The notes beneath the pieces were generated by a model, which worked only from the letters and a program-made list of their open reading frames with translations, was not told where the DNA came from and did no database searches. A program made the translations under genes and the position numbers. Below are positions 45,001 through 50,992 of a DNA stretch of 64,000 nt, one piece after another. Source of the stretch: Brachypterus glaber (taxonomy: Eukaryota > Arthropoda > Insecta > Coleoptera > Kateretidae); the NCBI GenBank assembly GCA_958510825.1, contig OY294047.1, forward strand, positions 35,995,747 to 36,059,746. The letters are read 5' to 3'. Each line of letters begins with the position of its first letter. Within the stretch, counting starts at the first letter, position 1.

Positions 45001-47524
45001 TATTGTCAAACCAAAATACAAATTACCTAAAAACCCATCTTTAGCACTAGGACTAAGGACCATTTTTGTAATCAAGAAATTCCGCTGAGGAATAAGGTTC
45101 AATATATTTAAATATATTTCTTTTAAATAAATTTACATTATTACTTTTTAAAAAAGAAAAGGTTTAACGTCTTAATCTAAATACGAACCGATCATGATCT
45201 GACACTCTTCAACTGCAGGGTCTCTCGTTCAGAGTTTTGTTGGTATCTACCCTTATTTTACAATCCAAATACCTTAAAACTAGTAAGTCGCTAAGCGCGC
45301 TGTTAAATTTAAATAAATACTATATTTAGTATTGTTTATAAACAAAAATAATATTTTTCCAGGAGTTATCATCGGTGTGATCCTAGCAATAATATGCATA
45401 ATCTGCTGCGTTGCACTGCTGCTCCTTAGATGGCGCTGCGTCAAACAAAGAGCTCTCGAACGGGCTCGCTTGGCGGATATGAACCGGTCTGCGGTTGCGC
45501 ACTACGCATGTCACGGACGGTCCGTCCAAGTACGATTAGAGGACCCGTGTTACGCGGAAGCACACGAAGTGCAACGATTGGTTAAAAATGACCATTCGAC
45601 CCATATTCCGCCTGTTATTCCTGCACATTTGGACACCAAGGTAAGAAACTCATGTTAATGATAGTACGCATAAATATTAATATATTAAGTTAAAAGTAGA
45701 GTATGTATAAAGATTACTTGCTAATCATTACTTACTAATGATAAGACACATTGTTGGAAATATTAAAGTTGACATTAAGTTCTACGCTTCGACACAGCAA
45801 CGCGTAGGAGACCTGTGGCACTGGTCAAATTTATTTTTTAAAGTATTTCACATTTAATTAAACTTAGCCCCCTCACTTTTAATGTTTTCAGAGGAAAATG
45901 TGTTGATAAATTTGTGTACGCACTCTGATTTCTGACTGTTCATAAACATGGATTATCCTGACGTTTAAAGTGAACTGTAGTGTTAAAATTCAAAATGCCT
46001 AGCCATTAAATGCACAAGCTGTATACTATAGTGTGGTTTAAAATAAAATAGATCTATAGTTTTAAACTTTTTAAAAATCAATGAAATTTTCATTATGAAT
46101 TTACATTTACATTTTGTTTAACCTCGTACTATTCTACTTAATTAAGCATCCCCTAAGTGCAGGACTTGTGTGGGCTAGTAGTAGAGGGAACCACCGGCTT
46201 TAATTGACTTTCGAACTAATTTATAGGAAGTGTCCGCTTCACTTACGCCTTCGCTAAATTTCAATTATTAATTAAATGAAAAAGGCAAATCGGCGCCGGT
46301 GAGAATCGAACTCACGCTATTTTGGGTAGTAAACTCGTCAAGTACGACCCGGTAGTCCACTACACCAATCCTCCCATAAATAAATAAATACTTTTATTTT
46401 TTAAATTGTTAAAGGGCGTGCAAGAATTTCCAAATGGTCACATTAATGGTTCAGCAAAGCCATACATGAATGGTCACACTCCGAATGGCTTCTGTCATAT
46501 TACCGAAAATCCACAAGTAAGTAATAGCTACAAAAAAATAATTTATACAAAAAACATAAATTAAAATTTAGTTAGTGTTTTATTTAAAAAAAATGAACAG
46601 AAAAAAAATCTCATAATATTCATATTATGAATAAAAAAATATTTTTACCGGAAAGTTCGTGTATTTTTAAGATATTTTTTCTATTTTGCAACTCCCTCAA
46701 GCATTTTGCGTGTTCTTATAGGCATATAAGAAGTTGATACTCTTTTTTCTTTTGGGTTGGCAAGACTGGAAAAAAGAATGGCGTTTTTCGTGCAAATGTC
46801 AACACCGCTTTCAAGTTTAGTTTTCTACGAAATTGTGTTAAAAGTTAATTTTAAAATTGTGACTTAATTACTTGCAGTGAAAAAGAGAAGAGCTGACTAT
46901 AAAAGATATGAAAAAATCGTTTGTTGTATGAATTTCAAAAAGTCCAAACATTGTCAAAATTGTAATGCTAACCCAAAACAAAAATCCCTAAATTGGTCAT
47001 CAATTTAAATATAAGATTTTTCAATTTTAGAACAAAATAGAAAAAAATATGTAAAGCACTCGTTTCATAACTCGTTTTTAGCGCACAAGTACAAGTTTAG
47101 AAACCGAGCCGCTTGCGGCGAGTTTTCCAAAGTACTAGGGTGTTATGAAACTAGTACTTTAATTTACTATTATCTATTTCAGTTCTACGCATACGAATGC
47201 AACGGAAACGGCAAATCAACATCACCAGACCCGAGTAATTCTCCCCGCTTCGAAGAAGACTCCAACTCAAATGTTCAATCATCAAAATTCTACGAACTTC
47301 ATCGGCTTTTTGAAAATTCCAAAAAGGCACATCCAAACTGTTTCACAATTCAGTGCAATCCCCATTTCAGCGAGGTCTCAAACGGACACCGGGGTTCGAA
47401 CCACGAGGCCGACACTTCTGTGGACACCAGCGCCGAAAATTCGCTGAACGTTACCCAGATGACTTCGCTTGACGACTCACTGGTGAGCCACAGAATATCT
47501 CCCATATTGGGACCCAACGGCTGA
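20746..47524 (+). CDS. Ig/FN3 transmembrane receptor, protogenin/IGDCC-like (12 exons, 5' end missing)
   Basis: Twelve exons (20746-21063, 34287-34431, 35434-35502, 37219-37424, 40810-41475, 41842-42030, 42134-42431, 43324-43460, 44517-44891, 45363-45640, 46415-46516, 47183-47524) join in frame with GT-AG introns into 1040 full codons plus TGA. Counting from the first full codon: Ig1 Cys31/Trp45/Cys86, Ig2 Cys130/Trp142/Cys178, Ig3 Cys231/Trp243/Cys272, Ig4 Cys314/Trp326/Cys361, FN3 domains at about 384-467, 468-560, 575-675 and 676-785, a membrane helix at 801-822 and a cytoplasmic tail at 823-1040. Four Ig domains followed by FN3 repeats and one helix define the DCC/neogenin/protogenin class, which acts in guidance and adhesion. 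Frazzled/DCC has six FN3 domains, protogenin and IGDCC4 five, and Ihog two, so protogenin/IGDCC is the nearest fit. That orthology is inferred; the receptor class is firm. No signal peptide is visible because the first coding exon lies upstream. Confidence 0.93.
22088..22527. mobile_element. 440-bp inverted-repeat element
   Basis: CTAAAGTTTATTTTTTTAAG plus GTATAGTTATTTTAAA on the left mirrors TTTAAAATAACTATAC plus CTTAAAAAAAATAAACTTTA on the right. The interior is non-coding. Confidence 0.8.
23113..23254. mobile_element. CTATACTGCCC-type hairpin element
   Basis: CTATACTACCCTACTAAGCT and GAAAGCAG on the left pair with CTGCTTTTTAGCTTAATGGG and GCAGTATAG on the right. The inner stem TGTCAATAGCAGC / GTTGCTATGCGACA resembles the inner stem of 23729-23868, so the two may share ancestry. 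The same outer end reappears at 30430. Confidence 0.78.
23270..23710. repeat. Low-complexity A/T tract, 3' part of a repeat family
   Basis: AGGAAAAATTACTTTTATTA and AAGGATCAATTCTACCAA, then several hundred bases of A/T runs, then GCGTAGCATTACATATCTTC. The same order occurs at 33790-34190 and 54110-54425. The open frames (23434-23691) are homopolymer artefacts. Confidence 0.75.
23729..23868. mobile_element. 140-bp hairpin element
   Basis: ATCTGTGGCTTGGTTCCAAA pairs with TTTAGAACCAAGCGACAGAT, and ACTTTGTCAGTAGCAGCGTT with AACGTTGCTATTGACAAAGT. The hairpin is nearly complete with a short loop. Confidence 0.85.
24191..25002. mobile_element. TACCGGGTGAGTTT inverted-repeat element, copy 1
   Basis: TACCGGGTGAGTTTAATTTA and TAAAACTCACCCGGTA are inverted and flanked by TA. 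The mirrored arms contain TTGGTGATTTATATAATTTT, CACTTCCGGTTT and GGAACACCCTATATA. A second copy lies at 47704-48449. Arms of about 250 bp with no coding frame indicate a non-autonomous element. Confidence 0.87.
25132..25620. repeat. GAGGCGCTGAATCCG hairpin with adjacent third copy
   Basis: GTATTTTGAGGCGCTGAATC (about 25178) mirrors GATTCAGCGCCTCAAAATAC (about 25333), with TTTTGGAGAACATC / AGGTTATCTTCAAAAC between, forming a hairpin over 25132-25398. A diverged third arm in the left orientation follows at 25414-25560 (TTTTGAGTCGCTGAATCCAA). Confidence 0.82.
25789..26192. mobile_element. TACAGGGTAGCCCATAAG element with transposase remnant
   Basis: TACAGGGTAGCCCATAAGTC on the left mirrors GACTTATAGGCCACCTTGTA on the right. 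The arms run about 110 bp (AAAAAGTTATTCAATTTTTAA, AATTGACAAACAAAAAAG). Between the arms is a minus-strand transposase C-terminus (25906-26031). An internal deletion derivative of a DDE/D transposon is likely. Confidence 0.85.
25906..26031 (-). pseudogene. DDE transposase C-terminal remnant
   Basis: On the minus strand about 41 codons are open, containing LEPYMLRAVMENVVKRAHAC and then ENGRHLKHMIFYE before TAG (25906-25908). A cysteine followed by N-G-x-H-x-x-x at the very C-terminus is typical of IS630/Tc1/mariner-type insect transposases. An in-frame stop lies just upstream and the catalytic core is gone, so it is a dead relic carried by the inverted-repeat element. Confidence 0.7.
28411..28484. 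repeat. Two 37-bp tandem units
   Basis: AATCCCAGCTGTCCGGCTCA occurs at 28411 and 28448, each followed by CCTCTCCTGTTTTT. One base differs (GTACC versus GTGCC). Confidence 0.93.
28484..28600. repeat. AACCGACTTCCAAAAAGGAGG repeat start
   Basis: TTAACCGACTTCCAAAAAGG followed by AGGAGATAATCAATTCGACG and TGTTTGTTCCCGCATAAC matches, from memory, a motif common in insect interspersed repeats. The body is short here. The exact family is unassigned. Confidence 0.5.
29152..29358. mobile_element. 207-bp hairpin with AACCGACTTCTG arms
   Basis: AACTTTTCGCAAAAAAAATG and AACCGACTTCTG pair with CAGAAGTCGGTT and TTTTTTGCGAAAAGTT. The inner stem AAGCCGGTGCCAATTT pairs with AAATTGGCACCGACTT. No coding content. 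Confidence 0.85.
29711..30263. mobile_element. Foldback-like element with tandem-repeat arms
   Basis: The ends TGGCAGACTAACATTTCTAC and GTAGAGATGTTAGTCTGCCA are inverted and flanked by ACTATT on both sides (29705-29710 and 30264-30269). Each arm (about 165 bp) consists of roughly ten 15-16-bp units of the type CTACTCCRTAACATCT. The unique centre (about 29876-30100) has no gene. Arms built of short tandem repeats are characteristic of Foldback elements. Confidence 0.87.
30430..30943. mobile_element. CTATACTGCCCTGCTAAG inverted-repeat element
   Basis: CTATACTGCCCTGCTAAGAC plus AAGTTGTTCTA on the left mirrors TTAGGACAACTTGTCTTAGC plus AGGGCCGTATTATACTGCC on the right. The interior is T-rich with no recognisable product. 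Confidence 0.82.
31445..31782. repeat. 168-bp exact tandem duplication
   Basis: The block starting AATTTTTAAGTTTTTGTAAA recurs 168 bases later with no mismatch seen through CGTTCTATAGACCACGCCGA. Either a recent duplication or an assembly artefact. Confidence 0.93.
32296..32365 (-). repeat. tRNA-like fragment
   Basis: On the minus strand GATCTTTAATCCAAGCGTCT is followed by AGAGTTCGATTCCCGCTGGG: an anticodon-arm-like piece and a good B-box/T-arm. The acceptor stem and A-box are not clear, so it is not a credible functional tRNA. It may be a pseudo-tRNA or the head of another SINE family. Confidence 0.45.
32921..33455. mobile_element. GACACACGG/GAGCGCGCTCT inverted element
   Basis: The left arm (TCTGACACACAGTAAG, ACGACGAAAGGGGGAGGTA, TAGCGCGCTCTC, GTGTGTCAAACAATA) mirrors the right arm (TATTGTTTGACACAC, AAGAGAGCGCGC, TACCTCCCCCTTTCGTC, CTTACCGTGTGGA). 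A half copy lies at 8246-8400. The centre has no recognised gene. Confidence 0.78.
33480..34190. repeat. AGCGCCTGCGCT-type repeat, copy 1
   Basis: It opens with a small hairpin TATACTATTCACAGCGCCTG / GCTAGAATAGTATTATACGG. Then come TGTCGCGATTTTTGTTAACG, ATAATCCGATCGACTTGAAA, a long A/T low-complexity run and GCGTAGCATTACATATCTTC plus ACGGCTTGTTT. The same order occurs at 53758-54430. It ends about 96 bp before receptor exon b. Confidence 0.8.
34287..34431 (+). CDS. Receptor exon b: first half of Ig domain 2
   Basis: Acceptor TTTGTTTCAG, donor GTAAGC at 34432; phase 1 in, phase 2 out. It encodes residues 106-153 with VVLHC and IEWEFNN, the first cysteine and the core tryptophan of Ig2. Two overlapping N-glycosylation sequons (NDT, NVT) lie near the start. 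It follows the longest intron of the gene. Confidence 0.95.
34688..34715. repeat. Perfect 28-bp palindrome
   Basis: Half-site CCGTGATTAATAGG followed directly by its complement CCTATTAATCACGG, without a loop. Confidence 0.95.
34755..34895. repeat. Hairpin cassette with CTCGCCTTTCGGCTCG core
   Basis: Outer AGTATAGTATTCTA mirrors AATAATATACTATT. The arm CTATTAATCATTCGGGTGAT pairs with ATTCACCCTCTTTGATTAAT around the core CTCGCCTTTCGGCTCG. The arms are unrelated to those of the 1967, 8100 or 52650 cassettes. Confidence 0.78.
35434..35502 (+). CDS. Receptor exon c: Ig domain 2, D-E strands
   Basis: Acceptor TACTTTTTTCAG, donor GTAAGT at 35503; phase 2 on both sides, 69 bases. It encodes YVPLPSGALLITKTRYADSG and SY, the usual E-strand and D-x-G-x-Y signature preceding the second cysteine. 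PSGALLI is strongly reminiscent of Ig2 of DCC and neogenin. Confidence 0.94.
   Translation: MCSSPFGSPINYKDSLCRFRFI
35503..37218 (+). other. Intron 3 with a nested composite repeat
   Basis: The outer element, related to 50030-50612, begins near CTTTTTCACTACTAGCTTTA (about 35709) and ends with GCTAGTAGTAAAAAATAATA and a cassette near 37145. It is interrupted at 35756-36597 by an element rich in AACGTTAGA. No coding signal. Confidence 0.75.
35756..36597. mobile_element. AACGTTAGA-rich nested element
   Basis: The start TACCCTAGTATAAATTTAAC mirrors the end GTTAGATTTATGTACTTTTC plus TACCAGAGTA. The motif TAACGTTAGA and variants occur repeatedly inside. It interrupts a repeat whose uninterrupted relative at 50030 reads ATTATTTATCATGTTTTCAG. 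Confidence 0.65.
37219..37424 (+). CDS. Receptor exon d: end of Ig2, start of Ig3
   Basis: Acceptor TTATTTTTAG, donor GTGAGT at 37425; phase 2 in, phase 1 out. It encodes residues 178-245. RCKATN completes Ig2, then comes the linker and Ig3 up to LNLHC and VQWRN. One NVT sequon. Confidence 0.94.
37534..38013. mobile_element. piggyBac-type TTAA element with nested hairpin, intron 4
   Basis: CACTTTAACTGCCGGG on the left mirrors CCCGGCACTTAAAGTG on the right, each bordered by TTAA (37530-37533 and 38014-38017). A second inverted element (37640-37861) is inserted inside. Confidence 0.85.
37640..37861. mobile_element. Hairpin element ending CCATATATTACGTAACG
   Basis: AATTCCATATATTACGTAAC on the left mirrors GTTACGTAATATATGGACAG on the right. 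The inner stems pair TTGTACCAAAATTCATAC with ATGAATTTTTGTACAA and CTACCCCCC with GGGGGGTAG. A GGGGCTGTCCATATATTACG end resembles, from memory, a MITE type common in insects. Confidence 0.82.
38333..39441. mobile_element. Palindromic CAGGGTCTCAGA element
   Basis: GCAGGGTCTCAGAGCTTCCT on the left mirrors AGGAAGTGCGTCGCTTCTGA plus GACACCCTGTA on the right. The central arms repeat GATTAACCGTTTTCGAGAAA and TCTCGAAAACGGTTAATCCT. Same superfamily as 15346-16304. It includes a G8 run near 38570. Confidence 0.82.
39512..40637. mobile_element. 1.1-kb palindrome in intron 4
   Basis: The left arm (TACACATCATTCCCGAAGGA, AGTAGCTCTACAGAAAAATA, GAAAACTTGTTTTTGGTAAA, AGAGCGGGGTTCTTACTCTT) is mirrored in the right arm down to TCAGGAATGCAGTGTA. 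The arms are about 430-450 bp. The right arm is broken by an extra roughly 135 bp near 40100-40235. The mirrored open frames 39592-39837 minus and 40332-40553 plus read almost the same peptide; no known domain. Confidence 0.87.
40810..41475 (+). CDS. Receptor exon e: end of Ig3, all of Ig4, FN3 domain 1
   Basis: Acceptor TCCTTATTTTCAG, donor GTAAGT at 41476; phase 1 on both sides, 666 bases, the largest exon. AGNYTC completes Ig3, VRMEC, VYWLKNG and SGIYQC form Ig4 (Cys314, Trp326, Cys361), and PPKNIQC, CVTWDAP and TNYSFYVRVFS form FN3-1 (Trp404). Ig3 has only 41 residues between its cysteines, shorter than Ig1, Ig2 or Ig4. Confidence 0.96.
41842..42030 (+). CDS. Receptor exon f: first part of FN3 domain 2
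   Basis: Acceptor TTTTTTATTCCAG, donor GTAAGT at 42031; phase 1 on both sides, 189 bases. SVLLKW gives the FN3 B-strand tryptophan (Trp489) and YKVQWRREG the C strand. Intron 5 before it is 366 bp. Confidence 0.95.
42134..42431 (+). CDS. Receptor exon g: end of FN3-2, start of FN3-3
   Basis: Acceptor TTTATTTTTAG, donor GTATGT at 42432; phase 1 in, phase 2 out. FTYEFRISSADY is the F/G region of FN3-2, and VRLLWVQ (Trp599) and FYSVCYVEV begin FN3-3. Intron 6 before it is only 103 bp. An NVT sequon is in the linker. Confidence 0.95.
42540..43160. repeat. Four degenerate tandem repeats, about 130-180 bp, in intron 7
   Basis: A block with CTGCGATGAAACC, a CGTTAGCCTAGGGATGATAA segment, TTTTGGCAAAATATTCTAC and later TTTTGCCAAAATAA recurs four times with divergence, at about 42547, 42729, 42856 and 43005. 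No open frame runs through. This fills most of intron 7 (42432-43323). Confidence 0.75.
43324..43460 (+). CDS. Receptor exon h: end of FN3 domain 3
   Basis: Acceptor TTTCTTTTTTAG, donor GTAAGT at 43461; phase 2 in, phase 1 out. MVITKLSSNTVYEFKVRSHY is the classic L-x-x-x-T-x-Y-x-F-x-V motif of the FN3 E-F loop. One NET sequon. Confidence 0.95.
43759..44498. mobile_element. 740-bp palindrome filling intron 8
   Basis: The left arm GCCTCTTTTTCAAACATTTC, CTTCGATTGGAATT, GGTCATGAACTTG, ACATTTTATTAAACAT and TTATGATTTACTACT is mirrored in the right arm AGTAGTAAATCATAA, ATGTTTAATAAAATGT, CAAGTTCATGACC, AATTCCAATCGAAG and TGTTTGAAAAAGAGGC. A loop of about 145 bp (44011-44155) separates the arms. The right arm stops 18 bp before the exon at 44517. 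Confidence 0.88.
44263..44345. mobile_element. 83-bp hairpin nested in the intron 8 palindrome
   Basis: GGGACACTAGATCTAGGTCT pairs with AGACCTAGATCTAGTGTCCC and continues CAAGGCGACAGAC / GTCTGTCGCCTTG with almost no loop. TA borders both ends. It is absent from the left arm of the surrounding palindrome, so it inserted after that palindrome formed. Confidence 0.9.
44517..44891 (+). CDS. Receptor exon i: FN3 domain 4 and juxtamembrane linker
   Basis: Acceptor TTATTATATTTTCAG, donor GTAAGA at 44892; phase 1 on both sides, a whole-domain exon. ACLHWQAP (Trp697), NGILQKYIISYTP and EKYTVLVRAESDIGIGDPT are canonical FN3 strands, followed by a short linker to residue 800. NES and NIS sequons are present. 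Confidence 0.96.
44892..45362 (+). other. Intron 9
   Basis: It starts GTAAGATTT and then four AGAAT units (44901-44920) leading into TATATTTATTTCACAAAAAT. This resembles the 3' end of an interspersed element but is too short to classify. No coding signal. Confidence 0.8.
45363..45640 (+). CDS. Receptor exon j: transmembrane helix and proximal tail
   Basis: Acceptor ATATTTTTCCAG, donor GTAAGA at 45641; phase 1 in, phase 0 out. GVIIGVILAIICIICCVALL (from 801) is a clear membrane helix, stopped by RWRCVKQR, a positive-inside anchor whose cysteines could be acylated. The following 65 residues are cytoplasmic, ending IPPVIPAHLDTK. Confidence 0.96.
45641..46414 (+). other. Intron 10 with antisense SINE
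   Basis: Donor GTAAGA, acceptor ATTGTTAAAG. The second half is the SINE at 46119-46377. The first half has no recognised element. The space between the SINE end and the acceptor is only about 37 bp and pyrimidine-poor near the AG. Confidence 0.85.
46119..46377 (-). mobile_element. tRNA-derived SINE, full-length copy D
   Basis: On the minus strand it opens GGGAGGATTGGTGTAGTGG, an A-box, and has GTGAGTTCGATTCTCACC, a near-perfect B-box. It then runs GCGAAGGCGTAAGTGAAGCG and GGTGGTTCCCTCTACTACTA to AGTACGAGGTTA. The tRNA-like head of about 80 bp is the best in the window, resembling a Val/Asp/Glu-type tRNA. It is antisense to the receptor. Confidence 0.9.
46415..46516 (+). CDS. Receptor exon k: Asn-Gly-rich tail segment, possibly optional
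   Basis: Acceptor ATTGTTAAAG, donor GTAAGT at 46517; phase 0 on both sides, 102 bases, 34 residues. GVQEFPNGHINGSAKPYMNG and HTPNGFCHITENPQ contain a repeated NGH/PNG motif. Skipping it would keep the frame. The weak acceptor and the adjacent SINE make alternative inclusion plausible, but this is inference. Confidence 0.9.
46517..47182 (+). other. Intron 11 with hairpin cassette next to the acceptor
   Basis: The cassette at about 47035-47165 pairs CGTTTCATAAC with GTTATGAAAC around GAGCCGCTTGCGGCGAG. It ends 17 bp before exon l. The rest has no signal. Confidence 0.8.
47183..47524 (+). CDS. Receptor exon l: distal cytoplasmic tail and stop
   Basis: Acceptor ATCTATTTCAG; phase 0. It encodes residues 928-1040 and TGA at 47522-47524. 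The tail is Ser/Asn-rich with SPDPSNSPRFEED and a C-terminus ending SPILGPNG; no kinase, death or other catalytic domain. A consensus donor GTAAGT at 47533 follows the stop by eight bases. Confidence 0.95.
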   Translation, partial: FYAYECNGNGKSTSPDPSNSPRFEEDSNSNVQSSKFYELHRLFENSKKAHPNCFTIQCNPHFSEVSNGHRGSNHEADTSVDTSAENSLNVTQMTSLDDSLVSHRISPILGPNG

Positions 47525-47532
47525 CACCAACT
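47525..47532 (+). other. Start of 3' UTR ending at a consensus splice donor
   Basis: CACCAACT then GTAAGTTAGAT. A downstream UTR intron is likely. With the stop this close to the junction, nonsense-mediated decay would not be expected. Confidence 0.6.
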
Positions 47533-47703
47533 GTAAGTTAGATAAAGCGTTAATGACTAGTAGTAGTTTTAAATTGTAAATGACCAACACTATGAACAAC
47601 GCAATTTTTTAAATCGACGTTAAATTAAATTGTTAAAATTAAGAAAATAGAGATAGTTGCGAAAAATCCACCCATTGAAATGTATATGAATATGCATATA
47701 GTA

Positions 47704-48449
47704 TACCGGGTGTGTTTTATTTATGTCCACTCCCAAAATCAAGATGAATCTTTATTCGATAAAAACGAAACTTTGGTGATTTATATAATTTTACATTGGC
47801 TACAAAATGGCAGATTTATTTATTTTTGTTTCCATTTTCGCCGGAAGTGGCATAAATATGTTTTTTAATGGAACATCCTGTAATTTTTTACATTTTTGAA
47901 TCCACCCCAAAATTCTATGTATAAAAAATTGATTGTTTCTTTTTACTTTTGTTTTTTCGTTTTCGTTTTTAGCGTATAAAAACGAGATACACCTAATTTA
48001 CCTTCTTTTTACTTAAGCTTAAAAAATATATAAAACTAATATTAAAATAAAAATTTGATCAGTGACAGCTAATAGTAAAGCGTTTTTTTTTGTCCAACAC
48101 TCCAATTTCCATGTAAACTTTATTTTTCCGCTATTTTTCTTACGCCAAAATAATTGACTTTAAAGATTAAGTAAGTAAAAAGAAGGTAAATTATGTGTAA
48201 CTCGTTTTTATACGATATAAACGAAACGAAAAAAACTTAAAGTAAAAAATACAGTCTGTTTTTATACATAGAATTTTCGGCTAAATTCAAAAATGCAAAA
48301 AAAATTACATTACATTAAAAAAAAACATATTTATGCCACTTCTGGAAAAACCGGAAGTGAAACAAAAACATAAAATCTACCAGTTTCGTTTCTATCGAAT
48401 GAAGATTAATTTAATTTTAGGGGTGGGCATAAATAAAACTCACCCGGTA
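47704..48449. mobile_element. TACCGGGTG inverted-repeat element, copy 2
   Basis: TACCGGGTGTGTTTTATTTA on the left mirrors AAATAAAACTCACCCGGTA on the right, flanked by TA on the left. TTGGTGATTTATATAATTTT and ACTTCTGGAAAAACCGGAAG match 24191-25002. It lies 180 bp after the stop codon. Confidence 0.87.
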
Positions 48450-50029
48450 TGGAATATACATTGGTTAAAACCGAATTTAAAATATTGATTGTACTGATTA
48501 TACTTATAAAGAGTCGGGTCTTAAAAATTTAACATGTTTTGATAATTACTATATAACCAAAAAATTCACAAAATTAAAGTCCAATCATGACATTTATCAT
48601 TGATTTAGGTGTTTTAAAAATGAATAAATTCGATAACCATGAATATTTTTTGATTGTTTTGAGAATATTTTCTGCGATTCGTCATTTTATAGCTTAAAAT
48701 GTTATAATTACAATTGCAATTTCGACTCTTCATGCCCAATCAATAATTAAACAACCTGTATCTATTATTTTCTTAATATTAGCAATTAATTGCTTATAGT
48801 TATAGTTTTTTGTATTTATACGTGACCTTTGTCACTCATAAGTATTTTATTATTAAGTTTGTAAGGTGATATAAACAAATACTTAAATGTTGCATACTTA
48901 AGTAAGATAAAGTGTAAAAGTAATTTTACATTAAATTAATTAAACACCTTTTTACTGATTCTTTCATTCTTACTGTGTATCAATGACTGAATATTATTTG
49001 AATTCAGGTGAATTATGTGAAATGGGCGAAACTGTTTCCTAAAATAATCTTATCTCACATTAGCAGTACGTCATGAAAAATTAAAAATTATTTATATCCG
49101 CTTCATAAAAAAATAATAATTTAATTATAATTTTAAATTTATAAATATAACGAAAAAATTACGTCCCCTCTTTTTACGAAAACTAATTTTTCTACGCAAA
49201 ACTACAAAATTTACCAAACCAACGTACACTTCTATCGGAAAAAAGTGGGACACTTAAAATTGTTTTGTTTAAACTGGATAATTAAAGCGATAATTTTGAT
49301 GTTTATGGCCCAGTTTATCAATGTACAGTTCAAACTTTATCTAAAAGATAAAGTCTCAGTTAAGAGCAAATTCTGGATTTTGGTTGGGGTTGCTATGGTA
49401 ATTACGTCTCAGCTAAATTTAGCTGCACTTTGATAAACCCAGCCTATGTCAAGTATTATTTATTTTACTAAGTCAAACTGACTTAACTTGTCAGATTATT
49501 TTATATTACATTATAAAAACACCACAACTAAAAAAATTTAAAATCGGCTTACAGGTTTCCTTTTGCGTCCCACTTTTTGCCGATTTAAGTGTACTTTAGC
49601 GTTAAAAGTTTTAGAATCCCCTAATTTAGCGTGGTCGGGTATTAATAAAAATTACGCCAAATTATACGATTCTGGACCATGGAATAAGTTTTAGTTTTTC
49701 GTAGAAAATTTAGTTTTCGTGAAAACTTGTAGAAACGAGTTTTTTTGTCAGAGTTATAGAATTTGGCCAAGATCGGTTTAAAACATCTTTTATTTTTAGT
49801 CATCATTTACTTTTAGTTATTTAAATAATATTCGTGCCAAAAGATTGTTAGATTGAATACAAATTCATAAAAACGACGCTTACCTGAATTCTGTAAACTG
49901 CAGATAATTAATATACCTATAGCAATACCACACATTTATTGATTAGCAAGGGGGATTTCCCTTATTTCCTTTTATTTTTTTACTGCCTATTATGGCTGTA
50001 TTTTACCTAGGTTTAAATATATTTTTTTC
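48450..50029. other. AT-rich downstream sequence, nothing recognised
   Basis: No open frame with a known domain and no clear repeat structure. It may be the 3' UTR intron. Confidence 0.5.
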
Positions 50030-50612
50030 ACTACTAGCTTTAGAACATACCATTATTTATCATGTTTTCAGACTGTGAAATCAATTTTCTTTACCTATAG
50101 CAATAATATATTTTTTTTCTTCTAGTAGGAGCAAATTTTATAAACAATTGATTTCCGTCACTTTAGATGTTTCAGTTCTTTTTGCAATTTTTGCTAATTA
50201 AACCCAAGAAAATAGCTTTAAATAACTTTTTATTTATTAAATATAATTAATTATAATTATTACCAATTAATACAATCAATAATTAGCTAAATATTATGAA
50301 AATAATTTAAAAAAAAACTAAATTTTTAAACGTTAGTTTAAATTATTTATTTGAGCAAATGTCATTGATCAAGGCTACTTGCTTTTTATGAAAATTTCCA
50401 GAAATATCATTTCTGTTAATAATTTATTTTATTAATTGAATAAAAAGAGTTAAATAGTGCTAGTAGTGAAAAAACTAATATATAAACTACAGTAGAGAAG
50501 ACTATTATAGCCTCACACTCTTAAATCCCTCGCTGCTACGCAGCTTGGGATTTAATACGCTCGGCTATAAAAAATGTATTCTCTACCTTGGTATATAATT
50601 ACTATTATTTAA
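50030..50612. mobile_element. CACTACTAGC-ended element with hairpin cassette
   Basis: TTTTTTCACTACTAGCTTTA on the left mirrors GTGCTAGTAGTGAAAAAA on the right. The right end continues into a cassette (50455-50612) in which TATATAAACTACAGTAGAGA pairs with TTCTCTACCTTGGTATATA and TAAATCCCTCGC with GGGATTTA. Intron 3 carries the same element with an insertion. Confidence 0.72.
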
Positions 50613-50804
50613 ACAGAACTGCAGAATACTTAGTAGTATTCTTAGATATGCTATTTTCATGACAGACTCAAAGAATAAAATATCTTAATATTTGTTTGTT
50701 TTAAAAGAAGTTTTTCTGTCTTTAGTTTGTTTATACACTATTTTATAAGAAATTGTACCTGAACTATTACATAGTTAGTTTTTAATTAAGAATTTGTACA
50801 GTAT

Positions 50805-50935
50805 GTACAAGGTGATTCTTAATTCACGACAAATGCATACTACCCAAACTAGACCTAAAAATATGATCTTATCATATTTTAAAGAAAACTTTTAAGATAT
50901 GCATTTTTTGCCATAATTATGAAACACCCTGTGTA
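50805..50935. repeat. Short degenerate ACAAGGTGATTCTTA repeat
   Basis: TACAAGGTGATTC near the left and AAACACCCTGTGTA at the right are inverted; the interior is short. Probably a decayed CAGGGTG element. Confidence 0.5.
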
Positions 50936-50992
50936 TTAAATACTATTATAGGATGGTCTTGAAAAAGAAAATCTAAAACATTTTTATTTTTA

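Noticed and set aside
20746..45640. Identification as Ihog or frazzled
   Set aside because: The FN3 count (four) does not fit Ihog (two) or frazzled/DCC (six); protogenin/IGDCC is nearer, though not proven.
46300..46377. Functional tRNA gene on the minus strand
   Set aside because: The tRNA-like region is fused to the shared SINE body, and its acceptor stem does not close.
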